Below, one piece after another: positions 7,442 to 13,736 of a stretch of 17,257 nucleotides of DNA. Location of the stretch: positions 1-17,257 of the forward strand of contig JAFXOC010000152.1 of the NCBI GenBank assembly GCA_017529085.1, in the 5' to 3' direction. This DNA comes from Selenomonadaceae bacterium (GTDB lineage: Bacteria; Bacillota; Negativicutes; Selenomonadales; Selenomonadaceae). The notes beneath the pieces are model-generated. The model was not told the origin of the DNA and made no database searches. It saw nothing but the letters and a program-made list of their open reading frames with translations. The position numbers and the translations under genes were made by a program. Position 1 is the first letter of the stretch. Every line of letters starts with the position of its first letter.

Positions 7442-7512
7442 AGCGTACAGCATCGTTGGAGTAGGTCGAACTTTACGGCTTACCCTTATCCAACGATGCT
7501 TTATCTTTTTTT
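7442..7512 (+). ncRNA. Candidate small RNA (~70 nt) ending in an intrinsic terminator
   Basis: Starting about 7 bases after the -10 box at 7430, the transcript would contain AGCATCGTTGGA (7449-7460) pairing perfectly with TCCAACGATGCT (7489-7500), followed by a T-rich run to 7512. The 28-base apical part can extend the stem (GTAGG with CTTAC) and expose a short loop. Its right arm overlaps the last codons of the opposite-strand gene ending at 7473, so it could act in cis as antisense RNA or in trans. No known RNA family is recognised. It could also be a terminator with a chance promoter. Confidence 0.4.
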
Positions 7513-7895
7513 AATTCGACAGAATATATTCGATGCCCGTTAATCGCCGACTCTTTGACCGTAATATAAACGATCGTATTTGTGTCTGCCTCGGCAATAA
7601 ATCGTTTTACAGATTTTAAACTGGACGAATGGTTTTTTTCATCGCTGCTAACTTCGCTAAGTACAGCGTTTGTAAACAATGTGTTTATATTTGCTACGGA
7701 ATCTATGTGCTCATCTCTCGTAAACCCATTGCGAATAGATTTATTTACCGCCGTGTTGGAAAGCATCTTATTTATCCCTTTCACACCAAAGCTAGCGCTT
7801 ATACCTGTTGCAATATTAACAATTTCCTGATTCTTTTGAGAAAGCAACAATTCACGTACAACATCGGTATGTGTCTTTTCATTCTTACTTTTCAC
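7473..7895 (-). CDS. Small protein resembling phage polyvalent-protein (LPD3/MuF C-terminal type) domains
   Basis: A 140-residue protein starting at GTG (7895) with AGGTGA just upstream. The order of motifs GVKGINKMLSNTAV, NGFTRDEHI, VANINTLFTNAVL, a Lys/Ser loop, KRFIAEAD and IVYITVKES...HRIYSVELKK resembles domains I associate with large polyvalent proteins and MuF-type tails of phages and conjugative elements, some of which are linked to nuclease folds. This family call is from memory of patterns and is tentative. Here the domain stands alone, with no phage genes nearby, so it may be a remnant or a transferred effector. Its 3' end overlaps the candidate small RNA on the other strand. Confidence 0.5.
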   Translation of the reverse strand: MKSKNEKTHTDVVRELLLSQKNQEIVNIATGISASFGVKGINKMLSNTAVNKSIRNGFTRDEHIDSVANINTLFTNAVLSEVSSDEKNHSSSLKSVKRFIAEADTNTIVYITVKESAINGHRIYSVELKKDKASLDKGKP

Positions 7896-8028
7896 AGCGT
7901 CACCTGCTCGATTTTCTTTTAACTTTTATTCGACGCGCTGGCTTAATATTCCTGCTTATTATAATTAAACGACTTTGATAACAACTTTTTATCAAAAATT
8001 TGTATTTTTTCAAAAAAGGAGTTTCATA

Positions 8029-8688
8029 ATGGCTAAAATGTTGTTTATATCAGGCACCGGCACCGACGTCGGAAAGACTTATTTTTCTGGGTTGCTTCTA
8101 AAAGGGATGCTGGAAAAGGGGTTAAACGCCGGATATTATAAGCCCATCGTTTCTGGAGGGCTTGGAGATGTCGAAAGCGTTTTGAAAGTATCGGGGTTAA
8201 AAAGAGAACCCGAAGAGCTTAACACCTATTGTTTCCCCGAACCCGTGTCGCCGGAACTTGCCGCTAGAAAACGAGGACTTGAATTTGACTTTGAAAAGAT
8301 AAAAAATAAAGCGGAAAATCTCGCCAAAGAGTTTGACTATCTTATAATAGAAGGCGCAGGAGGATTGGGCTGTCCCCTTAAAGTAAACTCCGACGAGGTT
8401 TTGACGTACGCGGATTTTGCGAAAAATTTAAGTTTGCCTACGTTGCTCGTTGCGCCCGCAGGACTTGGCTGTTTATCGGATTGTTTGGCGTATAAGTATA
8501 TGGCTGAACATCATGGTATAAACCTGTTGGGTTTTGTGCTTTCGAGATACAATGAAAACGACGATATAGACAGGGATAATGCGGAGCAGTTGCCGCTTTT
8601 GACGAAACTCCCCATATTGGCGAAAGTTTTGCCGAATGCAAAGAATGTTGAGTTTTCGGCGTTACTGTTCGCCATGGGTATCAAATGA
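8029..8688 (+). CDS. bioD: Dethiobiotin synthetase (BioD)
   Basis: A 219-residue ATP-dependent synthetase that closes the ureido ring of dethiobiotin from diaminopelargonate, CO2 and ATP, the penultimate step of biotin synthesis. The P-loop GTGTDVGKT is at 9-17, the catalytic lysine is K38 in YYKPI, VSPELAA (73-79) contacts the substrate, and EGAGG (108-112) closes the active site. Length is normal. The start at ATG 8029 follows AAGGAG with a 7-base spacer; an earlier in-frame ATG has no such site. No other bio gene is in the window, so this copy is separate from the rest of the pathway. A TATAAT at 7960-7965 could be its -10, but the -35 is poor and no BirA/BioR-type operator is evident. Confidence 0.92.
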   Translation: MAKMLFISGTGTDVGKTYFSGLLLKGMLEKGLNAGYYKPIVSGGLGDVESVLKVSGLKREPEELNTYCFPEPVSPELAARKRGLEFDFEKIKNKAENLAKEFDYLIIEGAGGLGCPLKVNSDEVLTYADFAKNLSLPTLLVAPAGLGCLSDCLAYKYMAEHHGINLLGFVLSRYNENDDIDRDNAEQLPLLTKLPILAKVLPNAKNVEFSALLFAMGIK

Positions 8689-9020
8689 TAAGGCTTTGAT
8701 AGAGGCTCACGTTCTTGCGGCGCTTCCTGCGAGTGTGTTCCTTGTGTTCCGCTTTTCAAACCAAGACGGAAAAATTCCCTTCGGGGCATTTCAACGTGGC
8801 TAATTTACACTTTCCACACATAAAACCGCTATATCTTGTGAAAACAAACTTACTTAAACATAAATTTTGTATTATCCACAGGGATTTCCACTTTTCCACA
8901 GGGAATGGAATGTCGTTTTCAATCGTCTTGTGGATAATTTGTTGTTGAGTCCGTTTCACCGCTTTGCGAAAACTTCCGCTTGCGCTTAGCGCAGTATGAA
9001 GGGCGTCGATATGATAGTTA
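8689..9020. other. Gene-free region with a cluster of DnaA boxes
   Basis: No credible gene lies between bioD and the tRNA terminator. It contains TTATCCACA at 8872-8880, the related TTTTCCACA at 8892-8900, and TTATCCACA on the opposite strand at 8929-8937, plus weaker relatives at 8810-8818 (CTTTCCACA) and 8884-8892. The first two boxes share a TCCACAGGGA core and are 20 bases apart, two helical turns. An AT-rich run (about 8846-8871) lies alongside. This is the arrangement of a replication origin or a DnaA-binding regulatory locus. Confidence 0.6.
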
Positions 9021-9061
9021 AAAGGCTCGTGAAAACGCTTAAAACGCTTTCACGAGCCTTT
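9021..9061 (-). terminator. Terminator of tRNA-Leu
   Basis: AAAGGCTCGTGAAA (9021-9034) pairs perfectly with TTTCACGAGCCTTT (9048-9061), loop 13 nt. On the minus strand the stem ends in TTTT, 23 bases after the tRNA 3' end. Confidence 0.85.
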
Positions 9062-9083
9062 GAGTTGTTCAGAGAAATTACAA

Positions 9084-9170
9084 TGGTGCCGAAGGCCGGG
9101 GTCGAACCGGCACGTTGTTGCCAACGGCAGATTTTGAGTCTGCTGCGTCTGCCAATTCCGCCACTTCGGC
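9084..9170 (-). tRNA. tRNA-Leu, anticodon CAA
   Basis: Read on the minus strand, the acceptor stem GCCGAAG pairs with CTTCGGC, followed by discriminator A and an encoded CCA. The anticodon arm CAGA-CTCAAAA-TCTG gives anticodon CAA, which reads UUG. A long variable arm marks it as a class II tRNA, as expected for leucine. The T arm has the GTTCGA loop core. Length with CCA is 87 nt. Confidence 0.97.
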
Positions 9171-9195
9171 ATGACGTTATTGCCTCAACACCGTC

Positions 9196-9224
9196 ATAAT
9201 ATCACGAAAATAGATTTAAGTCAA
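9196..9224 (-). promoter_or_regulatory. Promoter of tRNA-Leu
   Basis: On the minus strand TTGACT (9219-9224), a 17-base spacer and TATTAT (9196-9201) lie 26 bases upstream of the tRNA 5' end, a near-consensus sigma-A promoter. Confidence 0.85.
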
Positions 9225-9248
9225 ATTTTTTTTGAAAAAAGCGCGTCT

Positions 9249-9267
9249 CTATGAGTAACCCTCATAG
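9249..9267 (-). terminator. Possible weak terminator after cobT
   Basis: CTATGAG/CTCATAG with a 5-base loop lies 36 bases beyond the cobT stop. A T-run follows only about 9 bases after the stem on the minus strand, so it is a marginal terminator. Confidence 0.35.
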
Positions 9268-9302
9268 GGTAATGGCAACAGCGAAGCGGTCGGGAAGAGA
9301 TT

Positions 9303-10484
9303 TTACAACACCGCGGCTTCTTCAAAACTCTGCATCTCGTTTGCAATATAAAGCGCGGCGCGAGCGAGAGTTTTGGCAAGTCCGTGGAGCTTTGATTTGT
9401 TTATCAGATAGTTTTCCGGTACAATTCCAAGTTTCGCCAAAAAATCTTCGCTTAAATAAATGTTTTTCGGTATTTCAATTCGTCCGAAAGCTCCCGCCAG
9501 TTTTATCGCTATATCTTGAAGCGCGCCTAAAGCGTTATGAGGCATCGAAAGTTCCATAAATCTCTCTCGCATTTTTTCTCTTGCGATCTCGCTTGTATCG
9601 GGCGGGATTTTTTTTTCGTTAAACGCCTTAAAACTTTCAACGTCTTCTTGAATTAAATTGTTGTCAATCCCCGTACATTTTGCAAGAATAGAGCTTCCGC
9701 AAGCTTCGCCAAGGTGAAAATCCAAATCCATAACGGCGGTTAGGTTAAGCGCTTTTAACAGCGGAAGATGAGCGGCTTCCCCCGCTAAATGCGAGGGAAT
9801 AAGAACAGTTTTCGCCCGTTCGTCTATTTTTGCGGCGATAAGCGCGGCAACCGTCGTATTTAACCCATCCAATATAATTTTGGCATTATTCTCGGACGCT
9901 TCCAAAATCATCCCCGCAATAGCGGCGAATTCAAAACCGCCCAGTTTTGCCAAAACATCAAGCCCGTCCGCTCTGTTTACCTTGTTTACTTCAATCGCTT
10001 GTCGTACAACATTTATTTTATGCGTAAGTTTGTCGTTGTCGATATTGGTGCCCCTGCCCGTGGTCTTCTCGGGCGGCATATCAAGCATTGCGGAAGCCAT
10101 AGCCGCGGCGGATGTGGTGTTCCCGATCCCCATTTCTGCGGGGAGTATGTATTTTGCTCCGGCGTTTATCGCTGTTTTTGCAAGTTTCCTTCCCACCTCC
10201 ACAGCTCTCACGGCTTCCTCTTTGGTCATAGCCGCGCCTTTTGCGATATTCCTCGTACCGCGCGCAACCGATAAATCGAGCAAATCACTATGGGAAAAAA
10301 TCTCTTTCATACCGACGTTCGCCACCGTAACCGGCGCGTTTATAAATGAGGCGAAAGCGTTTAGCGCCGCGCCTTTATGTATTACATAATTCTTCACCAT
10401 AGTCGTTGTAACGCTTTGGTTAAAGGCGCTGACGTTTTCGCTCGCGACCCCGTGATCGGCTGCGACTAGAATTATATGCGGCAT
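9303..10484 (-). CDS. cobT: Nicotinate-nucleotide:dimethylbenzimidazole phosphoribosyltransferase, circularly permuted form
   Basis: A 393-residue CobT homologue. The enzyme transfers the phosphoribosyl group of NaMN to the lower-ligand base of cobamides. Visible motifs are ADHGV (9-13), EMGIGNTT (117-124), GRGTN (143-147), GGFEFAAIAG (182-191), DGLNTT (206-211) and LGEACG (258-263), with E260 at the position of the catalytic glutamate. The usual 70-residue N-terminus with KPPGSLG is absent: translation starts directly at ADHGV, and an in-frame TGA lies just upstream. Instead residues about 293-334 read IPPDTSEIAREKMRER...ELSMPHNALGALQDIAIKLAG, which aligns with that missing segment. A tail of about 55 residues without an obvious counterpart follows. 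The Shine-Dalgarno GGAG is 6 bases before the ATG. No cobalamin riboswitch fits in the 122-base gap upstream. Lower-ligand preference (benzimidazole or phenolic, as in ArsAB of Negativicutes) cannot be told. Confidence 0.85.
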   Translation of the reverse strand: MPHIILVAADHGVASENVSAFNQSVTTTMVKNYVIHKGAALNAFASFINAPVTVANVGMKEIFSHSDLLDLSVARGTRNIAKGAAMTKEEAVRAVEVGRKLAKTAINAGAKYILPAEMGIGNTTSAAAMASAMLDMPPEKTTGRGTNIDNDKLTHKINVVRQAIEVNKVNRADGLDVLAKLGGFEFAAIAGMILEASENNAKIILDGLNTTVAALIAAKIDERAKTVLIPSHLAGEAAHLPLLKALNLTAVMDLDFHLGEACGSSILAKCTGIDNNLIQEDVESFKAFNEKKIPPDTSEIAREKMRERFMELSMPHNALGALQDIAIKLAGAFGRIEIPKNIYLSEDFLAKLGIVPENYLINKSKLHGLAKTLARAALYIANEMQSFEEAAVL

Positions 10485-10540
10485 AACGGCTCCATTTCTT
10501 CATGTAAGTTATAGTGAACGCAAAAATATTTTTACTTGAA

Positions 10541-10573
10541 TTTACTTCCCCGCCCTTCGGGCGGGGAAGTAAA
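10541..10573. repeat. Perfect 15-bp hairpin, GGCGGG family
   Basis: TTTACTTCCCCGCCC (10541-10555), loop TTC, GGGCGGGGAAGTAAA (10559-10573). It lies between the ATPase gene and cobT. It shares core and loop with the hairpin at 13244-13274. It may end or stabilise the ATPase message; there is no adjoining long T-run. Confidence 0.75.
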
Positions 10574-10606
10574 TCACAAAATTTAACGGCGTTTACTATG
10601 AAAACT

Positions 10607-11872
10607 TCAATGTTGTTTCCATTCATCTGTCCATCTTAGGTAAAACAACAAAAACGGGTCCAATATATAAATGGTACCGTCTTTCCATTCAATAGTGTCG
10701 AGATCCGGAATTGATTTGCGAATTTCCGTAGCAATATATTTTGCCGGATTTGCGATATTTAATTTTGTCGGCGGTTCTTCGTCTTCTTTTAAAAGTTTCA
10801 TCATTCGCCGCAGAATTTCATCGGTGTGAAGTTCCAAAATCGGAGGATTTATGCTGATACTCAGCAACAGTAAATGATATATGTCGTAAACTTTATTATC
10901 TTTAGTGTAATATTTTTTTCGCTTCACTTTACCTTGGGACGGACCTACCAGAACATGAGACAAAATGTCTTCGTAGTGCTTATAATTTTCCGTTGTTATC
11001 TGAAATGCTTTCTTTATTGCTGATTCGGAAGCGGAAGTCATTTTATTTTCAATCATCAAATACGCCAAATTAAGACAATTCTCTTGCATTAGCTGAGGCG
11101 AGCCTGCGCTTTCCACGGAGATTTTTTCGATACTTTCTTCCGAAAGGGGTATATCCAGCAATCCAAATCCTGTTTTTGCTATTTGGGACAATTCGTCCTT
11201 CGTCCACGATTTAATTTCTATAAAGGACGTTCTTCCTATTAAATCCGGATTTCTTCTTATTGCGTCGTCGGATCTGTGGGGGAGCGAAAGTAAAATTGCT
11301 TTTAGCCCGTTAAACAGCTCTGTTTTTAGGGTTCTTGCGATATATTTTTGTACATCTGGATTTATGTAATGAAAATCATCAATAATCAGCGTCATATCTT
11401 CTTCAATAATCATCTTTATTATTTTGCTGTTATTTCTAATGTGTTTTTGCATTACGGAATTGTTGTTTGTTTTTGAAACTCCGACTTGAGCGGAAATATC
11501 CGCGGAAGCTATGAGTGGAAGGGAAACCTTGCCTGCTCCTTTTCCGCTTATATTGTCGGCTTTGCCTTCCGATTCCGTTAATTGATATTCCATGGGGAAA
11601 TCCAATTTTTCATATATTTGCTCCCAAAAGGATTCTTGAGACTGAATTTGCGCGCCGCTGAGATTTATGATTTTATCGCTGTCTATTACCTTGTTGCATA
11701 GGACTGTTTTGCCTGTTTTAGAGGCGCCTACGATAGAAACCAGCGTGCCCGGATTATCCAGCGCTCGTTTTAGTTTAGCCTCGTAAGTTTCGGTTTTTTC
11801 CATCCTGTTAATATATGTGTAGAGTGGCATTGATTTTGGTCTGAATACATCCTGCGGTTTGAGATTAGCCAT
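10607..11872 (-). CDS. P-loop ATPase (AAA/STAND-like) of a two-gene unit
   Basis: A 421-residue protein. It opens with PQDVFRPKSMPLYTYINR, a lead-in I associate with a family of bacterial P-loop ATPases. Walker A is GASKTGKT (49-56), Walker B is LIIDDFHYI (162-170, with D165-D166), and a sensor-like strand AILLSLPHR lies at 192-200. The C-terminal third looks like a helical/winged-helix region ending in ILDPFLLFYLRW, seen in AAA ATPases of regulatory or STAND type. Related ATPases act as switches in signalling and defence, but nothing here proves either. It begins 35 bases after the methyltransferase-STAS gene with a strong GGGAGG site, so both are translated from one message. The substrate is unknown. 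Confidence 0.75.
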   Translation of the reverse strand: MANLKPQDVFRPKSMPLYTYINRMEKTETYEAKLKRALDNPGTLVSIVGASKTGKTVLCNKVIDSDKIINLSGAQIQSQESFWEQIYEKLDFPMEYQLTESEGKADNISGKGAGKVSLPLIASADISAQVGVSKTNNNSVMQKHIRNNSKIIKMIIEEDMTLIIDDFHYINPDVQKYIARTLKTELFNGLKAILLSLPHRSDDAIRRNPDLIGRTSFIEIKSWTKDELSQIAKTGFGLLDIPLSEESIEKISVESAGSPQLMQENCLNLAYLMIENKMTSASESAIKKAFQITTENYKHYEDILSHVLVGPSQGKVKRKKYYTKDNKVYDIYHLLLLSISINPPILELHTDEILRRMMKLLKEDEEPPTKLNIANPAKYIATEIRKSIPDLDTIEWKDGTIYILDPFLLFYLRWTDEWKQH

Positions 11873-11907
11873 TTCGTTCGCCTCCCGTAATATTTTGGAC
11901 GTTTGTA

Positions 11908-13182
11908 TCAGAAAAGCGCAAATCCTTCGCTCTCCAGAATTTTCTCAATCTCCGGCGATACGTTCTCAAAAGATATTTTAGAGTTTTCCTCCATTATGTG
12001 CAACACGCGAATTCCGGCGCGGGATATATACGTAAGTTCGGCGCAATCTAAGCATACCGATTCGATTCGTTTTTCGCCCAAAATTTTTTCATAAAAAGAC
12101 AGTATCTCCGGAGCTGTCAGGGTATCAACTCTGCCGGTCAAAAAAACAGAAAGTTTTTCGCCTTTTACATACGCCTTAATGTCAAATTTTTTCTCATTTT
12201 TGCCTTTACCAGCCGTACTGCCCGCCTCAAAATCTTCTATAGTCGTTATCTTCCAATACGCGTTGTTTTTCATAGCCTCTTTAATCAGAGCTATTTGCTC
12301 CTTATTAAGTTTGTCAAACGCCTTAAGCTCGGGCATATAATCAGCCACAATCATCCTTTGAGCTTTCAATCCATGTTTTTTCAAAAAAGCCATGGCGTTT
12401 TCTATATCGCCGGATATATCTTTCTTAGGAAAAACCACTAAAGAGTTGCCCTTTACGCCAACGTCCGATTTGTCTTCAGCTCTTTTTTGCATTGACAGCA
12501 AAACCTTATCGGCTCTGTCGCCTAAGAGCGCCTTCACAACGAGCACGTACGACATTAGCCATTCGGGATCTATGGTAAGCCAGCAACCGCCGCGTTCGTC
12601 CAGTATCTTTTTTATATTATCGCAAACAGCCCCTATCTCCGAGTCGCTCAGGTATTCCATCAAACCTTCCGTAGTAATTACGACTTTCCCTTCAACGTCG
12701 GATAAGGCAGACTGCAACGAATTAAAGTTTGTAGCGTCTATCCCCGCAAACTTTACCATCTCTTGTTGTTTGCCGTTCAAAAGAGCGTTTATGGCGGGTT
12801 TGGCTACTGCAATGGTCGCCGGCAAATCCAAGCCTACAAATCTATGTCCTGCGTTTACGAATCTCAAAGCCTTTGGCAGATAACCGCACGGAAGGTCTAC
12901 TTCGGTAAACTCTCCCTCTTCCATCGCCATCTTTTCGATGGTGTGATACCTCATATCCATGAGCAGGCTTTCCAGCAGCAGTTTTTCCGAATCCGAAGAC
13001 GTTGTGCTGCTGTTTTGCGTATCTTTCGTAAATCCTAGTTCTCTTACGAGGCGGATAGAATCCTCATCTCCCGAAGCCGCCAACTGATAAAGGGTCATTT
13101 TGGCGGTATTGAAAACGGGATTTGTACGCTCCAAAATATCCGAATTTATTTCAATATTGTCAGAATTAAACAAATTATTCAT
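11908..13182 (-). CDS. LCM-like SAM methyltransferase fused to a STAS domain
   Basis: A 424-residue two-domain protein. Residues about 65-315 resemble leucine carboxyl methyltransferase (PPM1/LCM-type) enzymes: MRYHTIEKM (77-85), VDLPCGYLPKALRF (95-108) as SAM loop, VGLDLPATI (116-124), and ITTEGLMEYLSDSEI (169-183). After a Gly/Lys-rich linker (about 320-332), residues 333-424 form a STAS domain, as in anti-sigma antagonists: AYVKGEKLSVFLTGRVDT and LDCAELTYISRAGIRVL. At the position where SpoIIAA-type proteins carry the phosphorylated serine there is arginine (R388), so classical kinase control is unlikely. The start at ATG 13182 has AAGGAAG with a 7-base spacer. A promoter and tandem repeats lie 110-180 bases upstream; the ATPase gene follows by 35 bases. 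The methylation target is unknown. Confidence 0.8.
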   Translation of the reverse strand: MNNLFNSDNIEINSDILERTNPVFNTAKMTLYQLAASGDEDSIRLVRELGFTKDTQNSSTTSSDSEKLLLESLLMDMRYHTIEKMAMEEGEFTEVDLPCGYLPKALRFVNAGHRFVGLDLPATIAVAKPAINALLNGKQQEMVKFAGIDATNFNSLQSALSDVEGKVVITTEGLMEYLSDSEIGAVCDNIKKILDERGGCWLTIDPEWLMSYVLVVKALLGDRADKVLLSMQKRAEDKSDVGVKGNSLVVFPKKDISGDIENAMAFLKKHGLKAQRMIVADYMPELKAFDKLNKEQIALIKEAMKNNAYWKITTIEDFEAGSTAGKGKNEKKFDIKAYVKGEKLSVFLTGRVDTLTAPEILSFYEKILGEKRIESVCLDCAELTYISRAGIRVLHIMEENSKISFENVSPEIEKILESEGFALF

Positions 13183-13243
13183 AGTCGCTTCCTTGTAAAT
13201 ACAGTTAATCAAAATAAAGGCATCTCTAAAAACTTATTTTTGA

Positions 13244-13274
13244 CAGCTTCCCGCCCCTTCGGGGCGGGAAGCTG
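13244..13274. repeat. Perfect 14-bp hairpin in the leader of the methyltransferase-STAS gene
   Basis: CAGCTTCCCGCCCC, loop TTC, GGGGCGGGAAGCTG. It has the same core as 10541-10573, so the two hairpins bracket the two-gene unit. No T-run follows in either direction; in the leader it could slow RNase attack or influence translation. Confidence 0.75.
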
Positions 13275-13290
13275 AAATTAAAGGAAACAA

Positions 13291-13334
13291 AGGCATCATG
13301 AAGATGTCTTTTAGGCATCATAAAGATGTCTTTT
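13291..13334 (-). repeat. Two tandem 22-bp repeats at the transcription start of the methyltransferase-STAS unit
   Basis: AGGCATCATGAAGATGTCTT with two more T's (13291-13312) is repeated with one substitution at 13313-13334. Each unit is itself an imperfect inverted repeat (GGCATC/GATGTC). The right end abuts the -10 box, so the pair covers about +1 to +44 and repeats at two helical turns, as an operator would. A partial third match (GGCATCTC) lies at 13219-13226. Confidence 0.7.
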
Positions 13335-13363
13335 ATTATATCATACTGCGGAAAATTTCTCAA
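13335..13363 (-). promoter_or_regulatory. Sigma-A promoter of the methyltransferase-STAS/ATPase unit
   Basis: On the minus strand TTGAGA (13358-13363), a 17-base spacer and a perfect TATAAT (13335-13340). The predicted start is near 13328, giving a 5' leader of roughly 146 bases to the ATG at 13182. Confidence 0.8.
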
Positions 13364-13404
13364 CAAACAGGATCGTCGATATTATGAGAAAAGCTCTCCC
13401 TCAG

Positions 13405-13508
13405 TTACTATTCACAGGTAATACAACACTTTGATGCGAAAGGCGAATTAGTGCCGTTCATGGCTCTCCTTCCACCGCTTCGCGGTCCCCCTCCCTCTGA
13501 GAGGGAGG
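13405..13508. repeat. Dispersed repeat D, copy 2
   Basis: TTACTATTCAC at 13405 and the following TGATGC, AAAGGC and CGTTCATGG blocks match 5441-5500, and 13472-13495 is identical to 5509-5532. The right-hand palindrome differs from copy 1: here CCTCCCTC/GAGGGAGG (13490-13508), then further runs of C and G to about 13585. Confidence 0.7.
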
Positions 13509-13637
13509 CTCCACAACCGCGACTTTGAGCCGAAATTTTACATTGTCTCTAACCAAGCCCCCTCCTAGGGGGTAGGGGGGGGAGAGAACATGAGGAGCGA
13601 ATAGCAATTATAAGTCAATAAGTCTACAGTCTGAAAA

Positions 13638-13693
13638 CGCGGCGGTTTTTTTATTTTTACTTTTTTGCAGGAATTGAGAGTGGATTTATCGAA
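13638..13693 (+). repeat. GCAGGAATT element, copy 1
   Basis: CGCGGCGGTTTTTTTATTTT leads into ACTTTTTTGCAGGAATT and then AGTGGATTTATCGAA. The same element, with an 11-base insertion, occurs at 14422-14487, so the toxin-antitoxin pair lies between two direct repeats. The first part looks like a degenerate terminator. Confidence 0.75.
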
Positions 13694-13736
13694 TTTAAAA
13701 GTGGTAGAGATGTCTTATTTATAAGGGGGCTTTAAT

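Larger units (their letters stand above)
13183..13736. other. 554-base gene-free region rich in repeats and regulatory signals
   Basis: No gene is supported here. From left to right it holds the leader of the methyltransferase-STAS unit with a GC hairpin (13244-13274) and tandem 22-bp repeats (13291-13334), a promoter on the minus strand (13335-13363), repeat D copy 2 (13405-13495) running into GC-rich palindromes to about 13590, and one copy of the GCAGGAATT element (13638-13693) in front of the antitoxin gene. Confidence 0.7.

Noticed and set aside
9880..10389. 169-residue open frame on + opposite cobT
   Set aside because: It is low-complexity (Ala/Ser/Phe-rich) and antisense to a well-supported gene; it reflects codon bias of cobT.
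10541..10573. Intrinsic terminator of the ATPase gene
   Set aside because: The stem is perfect but no adjacent T-run follows on the minus strand, so it is listed as a repeat and not as a terminator.
10485..10606. Cobalamin riboswitch upstream of cobT
   Set aside because: The gap is only 122 bases and is largely filled by a 33-base hairpin; no B12-box-like sequence was seen.
12392..12883. 163-residue open frame on + opposite the methyltransferase-STAS gene
   Set aside because: Antisense shadow with no ribosome site or family motif.
13291..13334. Start of a CRISPR array
   Set aside because: Two copies directly abutting with no spacers, and no cas genes.
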